Source: Chondrus crispus (Eukaryota > Rhodophyta > Florideophyceae > Gigartinales > Gigartinaceae). Taken from it: 64,000 nt of DNA. Made by a program: the position numbers and the translations under genes. The DNA is taken from contig NW_005179055.1 in the NCBI RefSeq assembly GCF_000350225.1, forward strand, positions 85,531 to 149,530. Direction: 5' to 3'. Below are positions 40,173 through 51,195 of the stretch, piece by piece (within the stretch, counting starts at the first letter, position 1; every line of letters begins with the position of its first letter). The notes beneath the pieces are model-generated. The model ran no database searches. It was not told the origin of the DNA and worked only from the letters and a program-made list of their open reading frames with translations.

Positions 40173-40861
40173 TTAAGAAGAGAATTTTTGTTACGTACCA
40201 CTTTCTTCACCTCACTCCCGAACGACTTTCCGGTAGAGGTACAGTACCCCAGATTTGGGGCTTCGCATGTCGTAGCGTAGTGCCCAACTTGACCACAAGC
40301 AGAGCAACGCAACTTTCGTTGAAGCGCTGCGACCCCCTGTTTCCGTGTTTCTTCGGTCGACCTGCCTGACTCGGAACTCTCCACGCGGTCATCTGTCCGG
40401 CAATAGGGAGAATCTGCAAATCCACGTTAACGTTTACTTGAGAGGCAAGGGCAGCAGCAGCAACATACTGGGGTTGAAGTGTTGCATGATGAAAAACAGT
40501 CGATGCCCACTTTGTGTCCAGATGATTCCAATGTGCAGCCTCTGGGACGTTCGCATGCCGCTCGCATAGATTATCAAACACTAGCACACGGCTAGGGGCT
40601 TGCGCTTTCGTTTCCCCTTTATTGCGTCGTCGCAGGAGTGAGTGAGATTGAGTTTTCCCACTTTCCACAACCCGTTGTTTGCCCTGTGGTCTGGTTGGGC
40701 GTTGACAGTGTATGAGCACTCCTGGGAGGGGCACTGTATACGCAGGCGCCCCGAGTCGAGTTTTTTACCCTGTGAGATCGGCCCACGGTGGCGCACAGGG
40801 CTAAGGATGCCATCAAGATGCTGTGCTTGTCAGGGAACGTGCTCCCTTTGATCAAGCTCAT
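40173..40861 (-). pseudogene. Mutator-like (MULE) transposase remnant
   Basis: On the minus strand, the right end gives a MuDR-type N-terminal zinc module (RLRIQCPSQECSYTV... W.V.KLNLTHSCDDA). Further on, in other frames, come the C-terminal pieces: an SWIM-like downstream region, the basic AGRPKKHGNRGS stretch, and a zinc knuckle CSACGQVGHYATTC. The catalytic core between them is missing, so this is an internally deleted copy with frame changes. Its 3' side is cut by the right end of the pogo-like element: the last 15 residues of one ORF here are transposon-end sequence. Confidence 0.65.
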
Positions 40862-40930
40862 TCCGACGAAGCTCTCTTCACCTCTTCATCACTCTACACC
40901 CGAATACCGCAAATAGTTTGGGTGGGCTAA

Positions 40931-40977
40931 TAGTGTGGATACACATATTAGTATAGGCTACAGTAACTTCTGTGAGG
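40931..40977 (+). repeat. Subterminal 47-bp direct repeat, left copy
   Basis: Matches 43081-43127 in the same orientation at about 39 of 47 positions, including ACACATATTAGTATAGGCT against GCACATATTAGCATAGGCT. Confidence 0.8.
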
Positions 40978-41233
40978 TGTTCTTTATTGAAAATACTTTT
41001 ACTGTAGACTACACTAATAATTACTTCACGTATATTAGTGGAGACGCGCCAAACAAACAAGAAACGAAACCGAAACGGTCTCTCAGACACAGACGTTGGC
41101 GGAAAGCTCTTTGTATCCGAGTTCATACCTTTCTAAGCACATCAAAGGGGTAAAAAAGCTCTAAAAAGCCTCATTATCTCGACACCTCCAAACAACAATC
41201 GCAAAAACTATTACCGAAGCCTACGTCCTGAAC

Positions 41234-42949
41234 ATGGACTGCTCAGTATCGCCTATTATTCGGGCTCTTAACCGAGCTACTACCAACACATCTATAGCCG
41301 CAATCGCCTGTCTCACCCCTGCAAATGCCTCACATGTCCCCATGACACCCCTCCATTACCACCACAACCCCTCTCTCCTCACGGCTCCAATCCCGAACTC
41401 ATCCCTTACCCCTCCTGCCAACGACACTCAATCCGCCCGGGCATCTATGAATGCTACACCCTTGGCCCCTGTACCGACCCAAGCACTACAAAATGTACTA
41501 ACCCATGCTGAGCGTATCCGTATTGTCACATGGATGGTTGACGCCGCAAGCACAGATGGCGCGAAACACATTGCATCCCGTGCCATTCGTCGCTTCCCCA
41601 TGCTGTTCAGAGGTAATGCAAAGGCGAACAGCGGGAAGGCGAGCAGGCTCTGGGCGGCGCGAGAAGAATTTTTGTCCTATTCGAGAAGTGTGGACAACCG
41701 TGGTATACCTTTTTCGATAACCCGGGTCACAAGAGTGGGATTCAAACGAGTGTATATCAAGGCTCGGACGGGAAGAGGGCGCAAACGTGCCGTCTGGGTT
41801 GAAGCTCTGCATATTGCGCTTCTGGAAGATTTTGATAGGTTGAAGACAGGATTGAAATTCAGTGCTAAGTTGCTACGTCATCTCGCATTGCATCTCGTGA
41901 AGGAGTCCAGCAATGTAGATTATCTTACAAATATGATAGACGAAAAATCACAAAAATCAATTGTCGATATGATAACTTCACGTTGGGTACAGGGGTTCAT
42001 GAACCGATATCATATTGTCAGCAGAGCGCAAACTGGGAAACGTATGGTGTCAGCAGCGAAGCAGGCACAGACTGAGCGAGATGTTGCGTTCCACCTCGGA
42101 GTCGTTGCTAGGGATTTTCGCTCGTGTGCTATTGACGAGAATGATACCTGTAACGCAGATGAAATGCACTTCCTTATCAACCTCGATAACCATAGGACAT
42201 TGGGGAGGTGTGGCGACTCAGAGGTTAAATATTCTGATGTTGTCTCTGGCTCTGAGGGAATGTCTATGATGGTAAGGATTTCAGGCTGTAGGGACGCAAT
42301 TATTGAAGCTCCGTTTATGATTTTCCAAAACGCGAATAGAAGTTATCCTATACAACGGGTTCCTGACAATGTCCGCGCGGTTTCGTACCGTTCTGGGCCT
42401 AAAGGTTGGATGGATGGAACCGTCTTCCCCCAGTAGCTCTCCGAGAAAAAGGTCATCCGGCCTCTTCCTCATGGCCGCAAGCGTATTTTGTTTGTAGACA
42501 ACTGCAGTGGACATGGAGCATCTACAAATTTAGCGACGCCATTGAATTCTATCAACACTGAAGTGCGATTTTTCCCACCCAATGCGACAGATTTGATCCA
42601 GCCAGTGGACTCATTTGTTATTCAAAAATTAAAGGATGCATGGAGGTCGCGTTGGGATAAGTACAAGATGGAGGTGATCATGAAGGACGGGTTTGCGCCG
42701 GGTTCAGGGAAAATTCCTAACCCAGGCAAATACTTTTATCTTCGTCTTGCTGCCGCTGCAGTTCGCGAGGTCAATGCTATGCGCGACAGAGACGGCATTC
42801 GTTTCGCACGAAAGGTGATGATACGGACTGGTCTTGCTTTAAATATCAATGGGCAGTGGGAGGAACGACAGCTTTTCCCGAAGCTGCAGGAGATTGTTAA
42901 CAAATACCGAACACACTTTGAGGGAGCACCAGTTGTTGATGACCTATAA
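41234..42949 (+). pseudogene. Pogo-like DDE transposase with one in-frame stop
   Basis: The frame is open from 41234 to 42949 (571 codons) except for a TAG at 42434-42436. The N-terminal part has helix-turn-helix-like segments (AERIRIVTWMVD and IVDMITSRWVQGFMNRY). Catalytic motifs are NADEMHFLINLD (first Asp), KRILFVDNCSGHGAS (second Asp) and PPNATDLIQPVDSFVIQKL (third Asp), as in pogo/Tigger/jerky transposases. The stop falls between the first and second Asp. All else is intact, so inactivation looks recent. Confidence 0.85.
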
Positions 42950-43080
42950 AGAGAATAACTGTCGACGAGGTATGTTGCTCGTGATTTGATTGGCCCATTC
43001 AGTAAACGAGGTAATAGTGTAGCCTGCACTATTGTAATATATTTAAATAATTAGTCTATGCTAATTGCGTTTGTCCTATA

Positions 43081-43127
43081 TAGTGTCGTTGCACATATTA
43101 GCATAGGCTGCAGTAAAATCAGTGAGG
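43081..43127 (+). repeat. Subterminal 47-bp direct repeat, right copy
   Basis: Partner of 40931-40977, same orientation, inside the right end of the pogo-like element. Confidence 0.8.
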
Positions 43128-43188
43128 GTCTGTTTTGACGTTGAATTTTGAATAGTATAGCCTAGACTATTTGCGATATTCGGGTGTA

Positions 43189-43899
43189 GCGTTCCTAAGA
43201 AAAGGTGCTCATAAAAAGTGGTACGCAACAAAACTTCCAAAATAAGATTGGTACGTAACAAAACTTCTCTTATTAGAGCAAGTCTAGCAGTTGGGTAAAA
43301 TATACACCACGTATTCGAAAATATAGACCACGATTTAGAAACTGTCATTAGTATCCCCAGCACTTTCGGTGGAACCAGCTACTGTATCAGTATCTCGAAC
43401 TCCGGGTACAGTACTTGGAGAGTGTCCAGAATCCAGGAGTGGGGCAATTGGGCCGAAAGTAGAGCTGTGAATACACCTGACACACTCATTGGCTGAATCA
43501 ATCTAGTTTTAAAATAACATTGGGCACTTATTGGTGTATTTCAAGGTGTATTTGTGTCGGTGGATAACAGAAATTATACACCAAAACGTGTGGTTATCAT
43601 CGGACACCCCATTCTCAAACCATTACTGCATTCCTAACCGGATTAGTTATTAAACTTTTGCATAAAGTTATCATGCCGGGCATGACGAGCACTCGTGAGC
43701 GAATATCTCAAACACCAATAGATGCCGCATAAATCTGATTGCATATTCGAATTCCCCGCCCTCTCTTTGTCCACACCAGATTCCCGCGCCCAAATCGACA
43801 ACACTTGAGCCATCAGCATCCATGAATTTCCCCATGAAGCACCCTCCTCAGCCCCGAAGTAGCCCGTCTGCTACTCTCACACGCAACCACCCCCGATCC
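43189..43899. other. AT-rich spacer between two pogo-like elements
   Basis: 0.7 kb with no gene. Two direct copies of GGTACG(C/T)AACAAAACTTC (near 43220 and 43250), a short palindrome TCATGCCGGGCATGA near 43671-43685, and repeats of GGTGTATTT near 43530-43550. Probably transposon-derived. Confidence 0.5.
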
Positions 43900-44476
43900 C
43901 GATAGTCCACTCTACCCCTTTCCGACGCCTCCCAAAGTCTGACAAAGACCTTCGGTTGGACAACACCCGTCGATACGTCATCAACAAAAAGGACTCTCCG
44001 AGCGCCGCGGCTCGCCTGTTTGACATGCCTTGGTCATTCAGGGTATACTGCAATGCGCTAGAACGGATCCCAAAAATCGCCGGGCATCCCACCACGTCGC
44101 GTCGGGAAGAAGCAGTCCTTATCACGGACTCTGCCATAGCGTCCGCGCGCAATGGCACACATTTATCTCAGGAAGGACTCAAGGACCTCTTGCGGCACTT
44201 TTGAGAACGCTTGCCAGAGGAGCGATGTTAACCTCCGTCCGGGGATAATCGGGGTTCTTCAGGCGAAACCCCACGCTCTCGCTCAAACGCCGCTGCAATC
44301 TCGAAAAAACCAGGGCCATTGCGATGTGCCCCGAGAACATTGCCCAACATTACGCAGGCTTGTAGCAGGCCTACGACGAGTACGGAATCAAGAGTGGAGA
44401 GCAGATATTTAACCTTGACGAGACGGGCTTCTCGACCAGAACAGCTTACCGTGCGCGTGAAAAAGGTGTCATGGAG
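43900..44476 (+). pseudogene. N-terminal part of a decayed pogo/Tigger-like transposase
   Basis: Readable pieces in more than one frame: RRYVINKKDSPSAAARLFD, then GHPTTSRREEAVLITDSAI and HLSQEGLKDLL (CENP-B-type DNA-binding region), and near the end EYGIKSGEQIFNLDETGFS, the strongly conserved start of the DDE domain. The reading frame shifts between these pieces. It ends exactly where the LTR begins at 44477. The matching C-terminal part lies at 55243-55893 on the other side of the retroelement. Confidence 0.75.
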
Positions 44477-45135
44477 TGTAGCATAAACACCCCCAGCGGA
44501 GAGGGGTGTATGCACAGCTCGACGTAGACCCCGTCCGAACGAGAAGACGGGGGTGAAGCGGGACACCAGGTAACGGCACCGGGCAGCGGGCCCGGGTAGC
44601 GTGGTAGAGCGGGAACGGGGAGGACGCCGGTACGCGCGAGCGATTCGACGCCTCGACGCCCGGGCGCGGTACTGGGTAACGATCCAGTACCGACGGGGGG
44701 AGGCGGAGCCGACTCGTGGGCGTACCGCGCGCGTCCTCAACCGGTGCCGCTCTAAGGTAGTTAGGGAGCGCGACCTTAGAATAAGCGGGAAGTCGGACCT
44801 TGACGGTCGGTGGGTGACAAGTCCGTGCTTGTCCTCCTCCACCGCCGCCGGTCCGCTCCATATTTAATGTACATAATAACCTATCATAATAGTACAGTAC
44901 CGATGTACTGTAGCGACGTACTGTAGCGGTCGGTCGAAACTGTAAAACTGTCAGCCATCGGGGCTGACAGTACACGTGTGTGCGCTCTTCGGTTCCGCGC
45001 GTACACGTGTACACGTGCGCCCCCTGTACTTGGGGGTACACGTGGTGGTACTGTAGAGCATCGAGCCCTACAGTAACTGATCCGATTCTGAGTTGATCGA
45101 ATCTAAAATAAAGCCCCAGGGGGGGTTATACCACA
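44477..45135 (-). repeat. LTR of the gypsy-type element
   Basis: 659 bp beginning TGTAGCATAAAC and ending GGTTATACCACA, that is, TG...CA with near-matching inverted tips. On the minus strand it follows a G-tract at 45139-45147, the expected order of polypurine tract then 3' LTR. The interior is rich in TACTGTA/TACAGTA words (44886-44930). No partner LTR was recognised. Confidence 0.65.
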
Positions 45136-45136
45136 C

Positions 45137-45177
45137 GGCCCCCCCCCTTAAGGGTGACCGTCCGCGGTCGCGTGTCG
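45137..45177 (-). promoter_or_regulatory. G-tract and stem-loop next to the LTR (polypurine-tract-like)
   Basis: GGCCCCCCCCC on the plus strand, followed by a stem-loop (GTGACCG-TC-CGCGGTCGC). It resembles 51155-51195 in sequence, order and orientation. Confidence 0.55.
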
Positions 45178-45323
45178 TGGTAGCTTTAGTTGCAGCAATC
45201 CCCCTTGGCGAGGGGTGTCGCGTGCTGTCTTCCCGATAATCCCTCCTTTCCACTTCGTGACTCCTCTGCTTCCACTCGCGCACGCCCTCTTGCTCGTCAC
45301 GTGCGCCGGCTGCTCCTCGTGTT

Positions 45324-47628
45324 ATGACACCTCCGCTTCCTGCCTCGTCGGGGAACGCTACCGGTCCGTCCACCGCGGCGGCCGATGCCGCGGGTGTCTG
45401 TACTCCCCCCTCCGTGGGTCCCGTGGCTCCTACGGGGGCGCCTGTCATCGCGTTCCAGAAGTCGCGGCCCGCTCGTACGCCCTTGGTGTTCGCGCCGGCA
45501 GGGGCGGCGCCGTTGCCAGCGTCGGGGGCCGACGAGCCGCGTCGGCCAGAGTTGGACCCCGGCGTCGCGACGCCGGTCACTCCTCGGTCACTCCTCCCGC
45601 TGGCCTCTCTGAGGCCCTCCGTCCTCGCAGTGCGGGTCCTTTATCGCAGGGACCCGGCATCTCGTTCCCGGGATCCCCGGGTTCGCGCGTCGCACCCGTT
45701 GGCGACCGCGGCCCCGATACGGTCGGCGAGGGGGTCCGTGTCGACGGATCACGCGAGGCAGGCCTCGTGTCGTCAACCACCAGATGGTTCGGGTCACCTC
45801 TAGAGCGCTCTGCTCCTCTCCCTCTCGAGCAGCTACCGTACGGCTGGCTTCGTTACAGCCGTACCGGTATCACCCTCGGCGAATTACTCACACGCCCTCA
45901 GCTTCGCCCTGATTAGCGGCGTATCCGGCAGATACACGACGTAGGCCTTTTGGAGGCGGCCTCGGCCGCCCTTGGGCGGTTGGTGTCGGGCGGCAACGGC
46001 ATTGTGTATCAGATCCCCGAGGAGATCCCCGGGGATCACACATTCGCCGACAGTGTCGACGAGGTGCTCTACATCGACAAGATGGCGTTATTCCTGTATA
46101 GTCGGAGCGCAGTCGACGCTCATCGTTTCATCCTTCCCGAGATCCCCGGTCTGTACGTGACTCCGCGCCCCTACGGCTACACGAAGCCTCGGGTCGCGCT
46201 GCAAACATCAGCTTGCTCATTGATGCGCTTGTATGCCATCGGGATCGCGCAGTACGACTGGTCCGTCTACCGTCACTCCGCCGAGGAGGACGGGCGCGTC
46301 TACTCCTCGGCGGCTTTCGAACGCGGCTTATCCATCGAGGATTTCCCCGCGTTGCCCTTCTCGGTCCGGGCGTCTTTTCCGTCGCTAGGGGTCCATCCCC
46401 TCCTCCCGCCGGCCCTCAAGCACTTTGGTTTTGCGGGTCTCGATCCGCAGCACCCTTCCCACTCCCGGTTGGTCTATAACTTCGAGCGGGAGTGGGCCTT
46501 GTCTCTGTGATGTGCCTTTATGGCCGAGGTTGGTGCGCACGGACGCGTGTTTCTCCAGTCGCCCGACACGATAGCGTTTCTTGAGCGAGTGACGCCGGGC
46601 CTTCCGGACGCTCCTATACACCCTCTCGAGCGCGTGTCCGTTCACGTACGTTGGTCATTCCGCGCAGTGGTCGTCCTCATGACGAGAGCAGCGGAGGTGA
46701 GCGAGCGCAACCACCGGTACTGGACCGACTACACGACCGGAGGCCAGAGCGCATAGCTCTCTTACGACTTGACCTCCGACTCCTTCGTCGCGCGCCCGAC
46801 GGCCGGCTCGACTTCGGTCGAGCTGCCGGCAAGCGCGGCGGAGTGGGGTCTGAATCGGGGCGAACTCGACGCAAGCGATACCGCGATTTGGACGCGGTAA
46901 CTGCAGCTCCGGTCCTCTCGAGTCTTCAACCTCCTTGCTTCTCGCCTTCCGTTCCTCTCGGCACTCGTGCCGGGTCGCAAGTCGCGACGAGGACCCAAAC
47001 GACGGCTCCGATGCCGCCTCTTCATCCTCCGGGGGTTCCCGGTTCCCTGGGGGTGGCGGTTCGAGACCTCGGCCTCTCGAGGAGGGACATCGAGGGTATT
47101 CCCGCGCTCGCCGAGGTGCTGAGTGCGTCCCGCGAGCGGTCGTGGACCGTGGGGGCTCTCCTCTCCACACTGGTAGAGTGGTTCCTTGCCCGAAGCGCGG
47201 AGACGCGTCGTATCACCGGGGAACGTGACGCGCTCTCCTTGGCGTGGCAGCAGCCACAGCGCGAGGCCCACTCCTTGCGGGAGGAGGCTCGGGTACAGGC
47301 CAGCGCCTACGAGCGCGCGGCGGCCGATCGCGATCGGTACCGCCAAGAGCGCGACCAGCTGCGAGCTGCCCCTCCGGCGGGAGTGCGCGGGACCAACGCG
47401 AGCGCGCCGGTACTGCGCGGTCTTTATGCCCCCTCGGGGGGTGTCATCTGCGACCCATACGACTCAGACGGCGCCGGGGCCAACCCGAGTGCCGCCGGTG
47501 CGCCGTCTGCGGCAGCCATGCCGACTTTTGCAGACCTCGATACCGCCATTCGTCGATACCCTAGTTACTGTCCGCCGGGGTCCATGGCTCCGGCCTCGGC
47601 TGGGCGAGACCGGGAGGACGTTCCCTAA
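45324..47628 (+). other. Antisense ORFs inside the LTR element
   Basis: Plus-strand open stretches opposite to pol: 45324-45803 (Pro/Ala-rich), 45950-46510 (186 codons, mixed composition resembling a folded protein, with LYIDKMALFLYSRSAVDAH and a Tyr-rich middle) and 46651-47628. The last has a clear coiled-coil stretch after RSAETRRITGERDAL and a Gly/Ala/Pro-rich end. I recognise no family. They could be an extra antisense gene, known from some plant gypsy elements between pol and the 3' LTR, or gag-like sequence of another element placed in opposite orientation. High GC also lengthens chance ORFs, so coding is not certain. Confidence 0.4.
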
Positions 47629-47869
47629 CCGCCTTGAGCAGCGTCTAGCGCCGCCCCTTCTCTCCTGTGTCGTAAAGGCTTTCTTCGCCCGCTCTCTAGT
47701 GTACGCTCGGTCGCTGTTTGCTCCTCTGGCTCTTCCCCTTCCTCGGAGGGTTGGCGACCGGCGGCGTCGTTCTGTCTTCGGTCGTTCCGGGCGAGCGGGC
47801 GCACTAGAGGCGGGAAGCCACGGTGGCGGGCGCGGGCCTCCATATCTCCCGTAGGGCCGCAGCCAACCT

Positions 47870-50858
47870 ACCTGCCCAGTGCGAAATGGCGGCGGAGTGG
47901 TAGCGGATCGGGCCCCTCACTCTCCCCCCCGACCTCGCCACGCGTGGCGGTTCGTCCAGTCTCGTACTCGTACAACAAGAGGACGCGAACTCCTCGTCCC
48001 CTTCTTCCGTTTCGACGGTGCAGCGCGATGTGCTCTGATTCGTGAGGGCACATGCTGCCACGCGCGGATGGGTGGCCCCGGAGTCGCACGAACTCGCCCC
48101 GCCATCTCGTGTTGCGGCGTTCTCCACGGCCGCCGCTGCGTTTTTCCTCCCGTCGCCTCCCTCTGCCGGCGACCTCCTCGTCTGGTCTAAGGTGGACGGC
48201 GCATCTGGGGAGGAACGCGGTGAGGGGTTAAGGCGCGAGCTCGGACGGGATGGTTGTCCGGATCGACCGGAATTCGACGAGCTTCGATTGGCCAAATGGT
48301 CCTTACGGGGCTGAGGGGTACGCACGGGCAATTCCCGACATACCCGAATTAACGAGCTCCCATTGGCCAGAGGGCCCCCCGACTCTCTTTCCCGGCTTGA
48401 GGAGCCTGTGGAGCGGCTTCTCTCGCTCGTCGGTCCCCTACGGGCGCGCGACTAGCGACGGGTTTACGTCCCCGGCGGGCGTCGTTCCCGTCTTCCCTCC
48501 CCCTCTAGGGAGGTGTGAGGCAAGCTTCGTTCATTCCTTGTCTACCGAAGGGACGTACTGTACGACGCACAGTCGCATACCTTCATGTTCGCGGCGGTGT
48601 CGGTGGTCTCGTGCCGAGCGAGCTTGTCCCCCTCCCTCACCAGGTCGGCCCTACTAAGTGACGGTCCGGAGGGGGACTAATTCCGGTCGTCCTTTTCCGT
48701 AAGCCCCTCTATCGTCGCGCGAGCGGGCGACTTCCATTCTCTTCTCCTTCCGTCACGATGCCCCCCTTCGGTGCCTTCTCCGAGTGGGGGGGCGAATAGG
48801 GGGAACCGCGTTTTCCCCGCCGTCTCGTCAGCGTCCCTCGCGGCTGCTCTTCTTGTCCCGTGAAAGGTGAGGGGCGAGGTTCGCATCCTTTTCCCCATTT
48901 CCACCGCCGTCACGCACCGTGCGATCCACAGTTCCCGCGCGTCCGTATGTACGAAGTCAATGGGGTGCGTGTAAGAGCTTCCGTTCGGGGTTGGTGCAGA
49001 GAGCAGACGTGCCCGCTGTAGTGGAGAGGGAGAGAGAGGCCCCCCCCGCTCCCTTGGGGAAGCGGGGGGGAGCGTCTACAATGAGGTGTAATTGCGGGGG
49101 ACGGGTGTTGCGTTCCTCGTGAGATGAGCGTCCTTGAGCGCCGACGCCGACTGCGCGAGCCCCGCGAGTCTCTCTCCCGGGGAGGGAGTGTGTCGAATGG
49201 TCTGGTGTGTGGGTACAGTAACCCCCCTTAAAAAGAGGGGAGGATTCCGCTCGACCCAGGGGTACGTGTCCTCAAGAACAGGCGAGGACAGCGCGAGTCG
49301 GGCGCATCGCTCCCCACCGTAGAGGCGTGTCGTACCTAGGGGTCCGGTGGCCGATAGTGTAACTCCGTTTTGCGACAACGATGCCGTTGAATAATTCCCG
49401 CTGGCCCTGCTCCGGCGCACTGATCGATGAGAACGAGCGTCGGGGCTCTTCGTGAGGCGGCGTGTCTTTTCCGCCGTCGGTCAGGTCTCTGCTTGGTGGA
49501 GTGAGAGGCGTGTTTACGCCCTCCTCGCAGACGGTGCCGCGCAGACGGCGTTTGAAGACGTGCTTCTGCTCCGCAGCGCGCCCCCACTCCCTGCCTCGAA
49601 TCTCTTTCCGCCGTCCCTCAATTCACCAGCTTAGCGACATCCCTCCTCGTCCTTCTGTTCCGCCGTCTGCCGGTGCAGTCGGTGGCGAGATAGCCTCAGC
49701 GTCGTCTTGGTTGGCGTGGCGTGCCTGCGCTGTGCGCCATTTTCTTGGTGTTCGTCGCTCGCCGCTCGCGTGCGACCTTGTACTCTGCGTCCAGAGCGAG
49801 GGCCTTCCTGTACGCCGTTTGTTTCCCTCACGTGCGCATAGCGCGTGTGAGTAAGGCACGTGCCCTCCATCATCCAATGTAATTGTCCATTGTTCACTAA
49901 TTTTTCACAACTTAGGGTCGGATGGCGGCGGTTCGGTGTGAGAAATCAAGCTTGCCTCGACTTTCCAGCAATGCACATGTCCACCGGTACATTGTAGCCG
50001 CCCCTCCCCCCTTTTTTGCCTAAATTTTTCGGAAGGCGGCGGTGGTGACTTGGTGATGGCATGAGCGGCGAGCGGCGGGTCTTATTATGTAAGTACATGC
50101 CTGTCGTACAGTATATGGGCTGCATGCGCGCGCACCGTGCAGCTTGGATTGCATGACTGTAGGGCCACCTTTTCTCCTCCATATTTTTCTTGCATTTTTA
50201 GAAGGCGACTGTGGCGAATTTTCCGACGGTGGGGCACTGCACTGGCCGACGGCGGTCATGCCACCTATTTTAGTGGCAAAGTTTTGCCATTTTCCCAATT
50301 TTCGCAGTTTTAGAGTGCGGGGGTTAGGAAAGGAGCCCGCGCCGAGGTAACAGTTGCGCATCAGAGTTCGTCTGCCTCGTCCCCACTTGGTCCCTACATT
50401 GAGCATGGGTACGCGTTCCCTTGCTTCTCGTGCATTATTTTCTGCGATCCGCGCGTTCGCGTACGCACTGGCCCTGAGCCTTGGAGGCGACCCTCCCTGT
50501 ATTATCGAACGCACCACGCTCGCTCGCTTCGACCACGATCTCCCAACTCTTCTCCTCCGCGCCGCGTTTTGTGCGTGTTCACAGACGGCGGGGCGGTACG
50601 GAGGTGGCGGGAACGACCCCGTCGACCTGGGGATCGGAGGTAGCGTCTTCGACCGGTGTGCACCATCTCGGCTGCCCGCACGTACATCTGCTGACCCATT
50701 TTTTTGTCCTACGGCCCCGCGGCGTCGGGGTTCAGAGGATGCCAAATCTTCCGTGTATCCATTACCGAAATGAGGAGATGGCTTCCCCGGCGATCGACTA
50801 CGTGGTCTCGTCAGGGTCTCTCCTCATCATCCAAAAGGGCTTGTTTTCGTCTTGTTTT
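47870..50858. other. GC-rich non-coding part of the LTR element
   Basis: About 3 kb with ORFs in many frames but none convincing. It contains a GC hairpin with 10-bp arms (49041-49050 with 49061-49070). Composition drops toward AT near 49880-50340, which may mark a different inserted piece. Confidence 0.45.
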
Positions 50859-50878
50859 NNNNNNNNNNNNNNNNNNNN
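50859..50878. other. Assembly gap (20 Ns) inside an inverted repeat
   Basis: The gap is flanked by TTGTTTTCGTCTTGTTTT (50841-50858) and its exact reverse complement at 50898-50915. The join is therefore uncertain in both size and orientation. Confidence 0.98.
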
Positions 50879-51154
50879 GTGCACGTACTGTCTTACGAAA
50901 ACAAGACGAAAACAACAGCATGCTGTCTTCCCTCTCGCGTCTTGTCGGCGACGTCGGAAGCTGTTCGTTGGCTTGACTTGTGGCTGCGTGTCGGCGTCGT
51001 CGCGCCCTCTGGCACTGGCTCTGTCCGTCAACACGTCTTGACGTCGGGCGTCGTCCGATCGTGTGACCCTCCGATGAGGGCAGCTGTCCTTTCACGCCTC
51101 TCTTTCCGGTCTGCTCGTGCACCCTGACGTTTTAATCCGCGAAGGAGCGGTTGA

Positions 51155-51195
51155 GGCCCCCCCCTCAAGCGTGAACGTCCGCGTTCACGTTTGAG
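51155..51195 (-). promoter_or_regulatory. Second G-tract and stem-loop, 3' of pol
   Basis: GGCCCCCCCC on the plus strand, then a stem-loop (CGTGAACG-TC-CGCGTTCACG). It lies about 150 bp beyond the pol stop on the minus strand and is a diverged copy of the motif at 45137-45177. Confidence 0.55.

Larger units (their letters stand above)
40897..43186 (+). mobile_element. Pogo-like DNA transposon with both ends
   Basis: 2290 bp. The terminal inverted repeats read CACCCGAATA(C/T)CGCAAATAGT, one difference in the first 21 bp. TA duplications sit at 40895-40896 and 43187-43188. It encodes one transposase on the plus strand. A subterminal 47-bp sequence occurs near each end in direct, not inverted, orientation. 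The ends differ from those of the element at 36652, so it is a separate family. Confidence 0.85.

Noticed and set aside
36778-42949. Reassigned stop codon as explanation for interrupted transposases
   Set aside because: All three stop codons occur inside frames, and host genes such as SRP54, ALAD and TrpF end normally, so the standard code holds.
45068-45580. 170-codon minus-strand ORF next to the LTR
   Set aside because: It crosses from the internal region into the LTR and lies opposite another ORF. Probably a GC-driven chance frame.
50811-51122. Open frames running through the N gap
   Set aside because: They contain unknown residues, and the sequence across the gap is not established.
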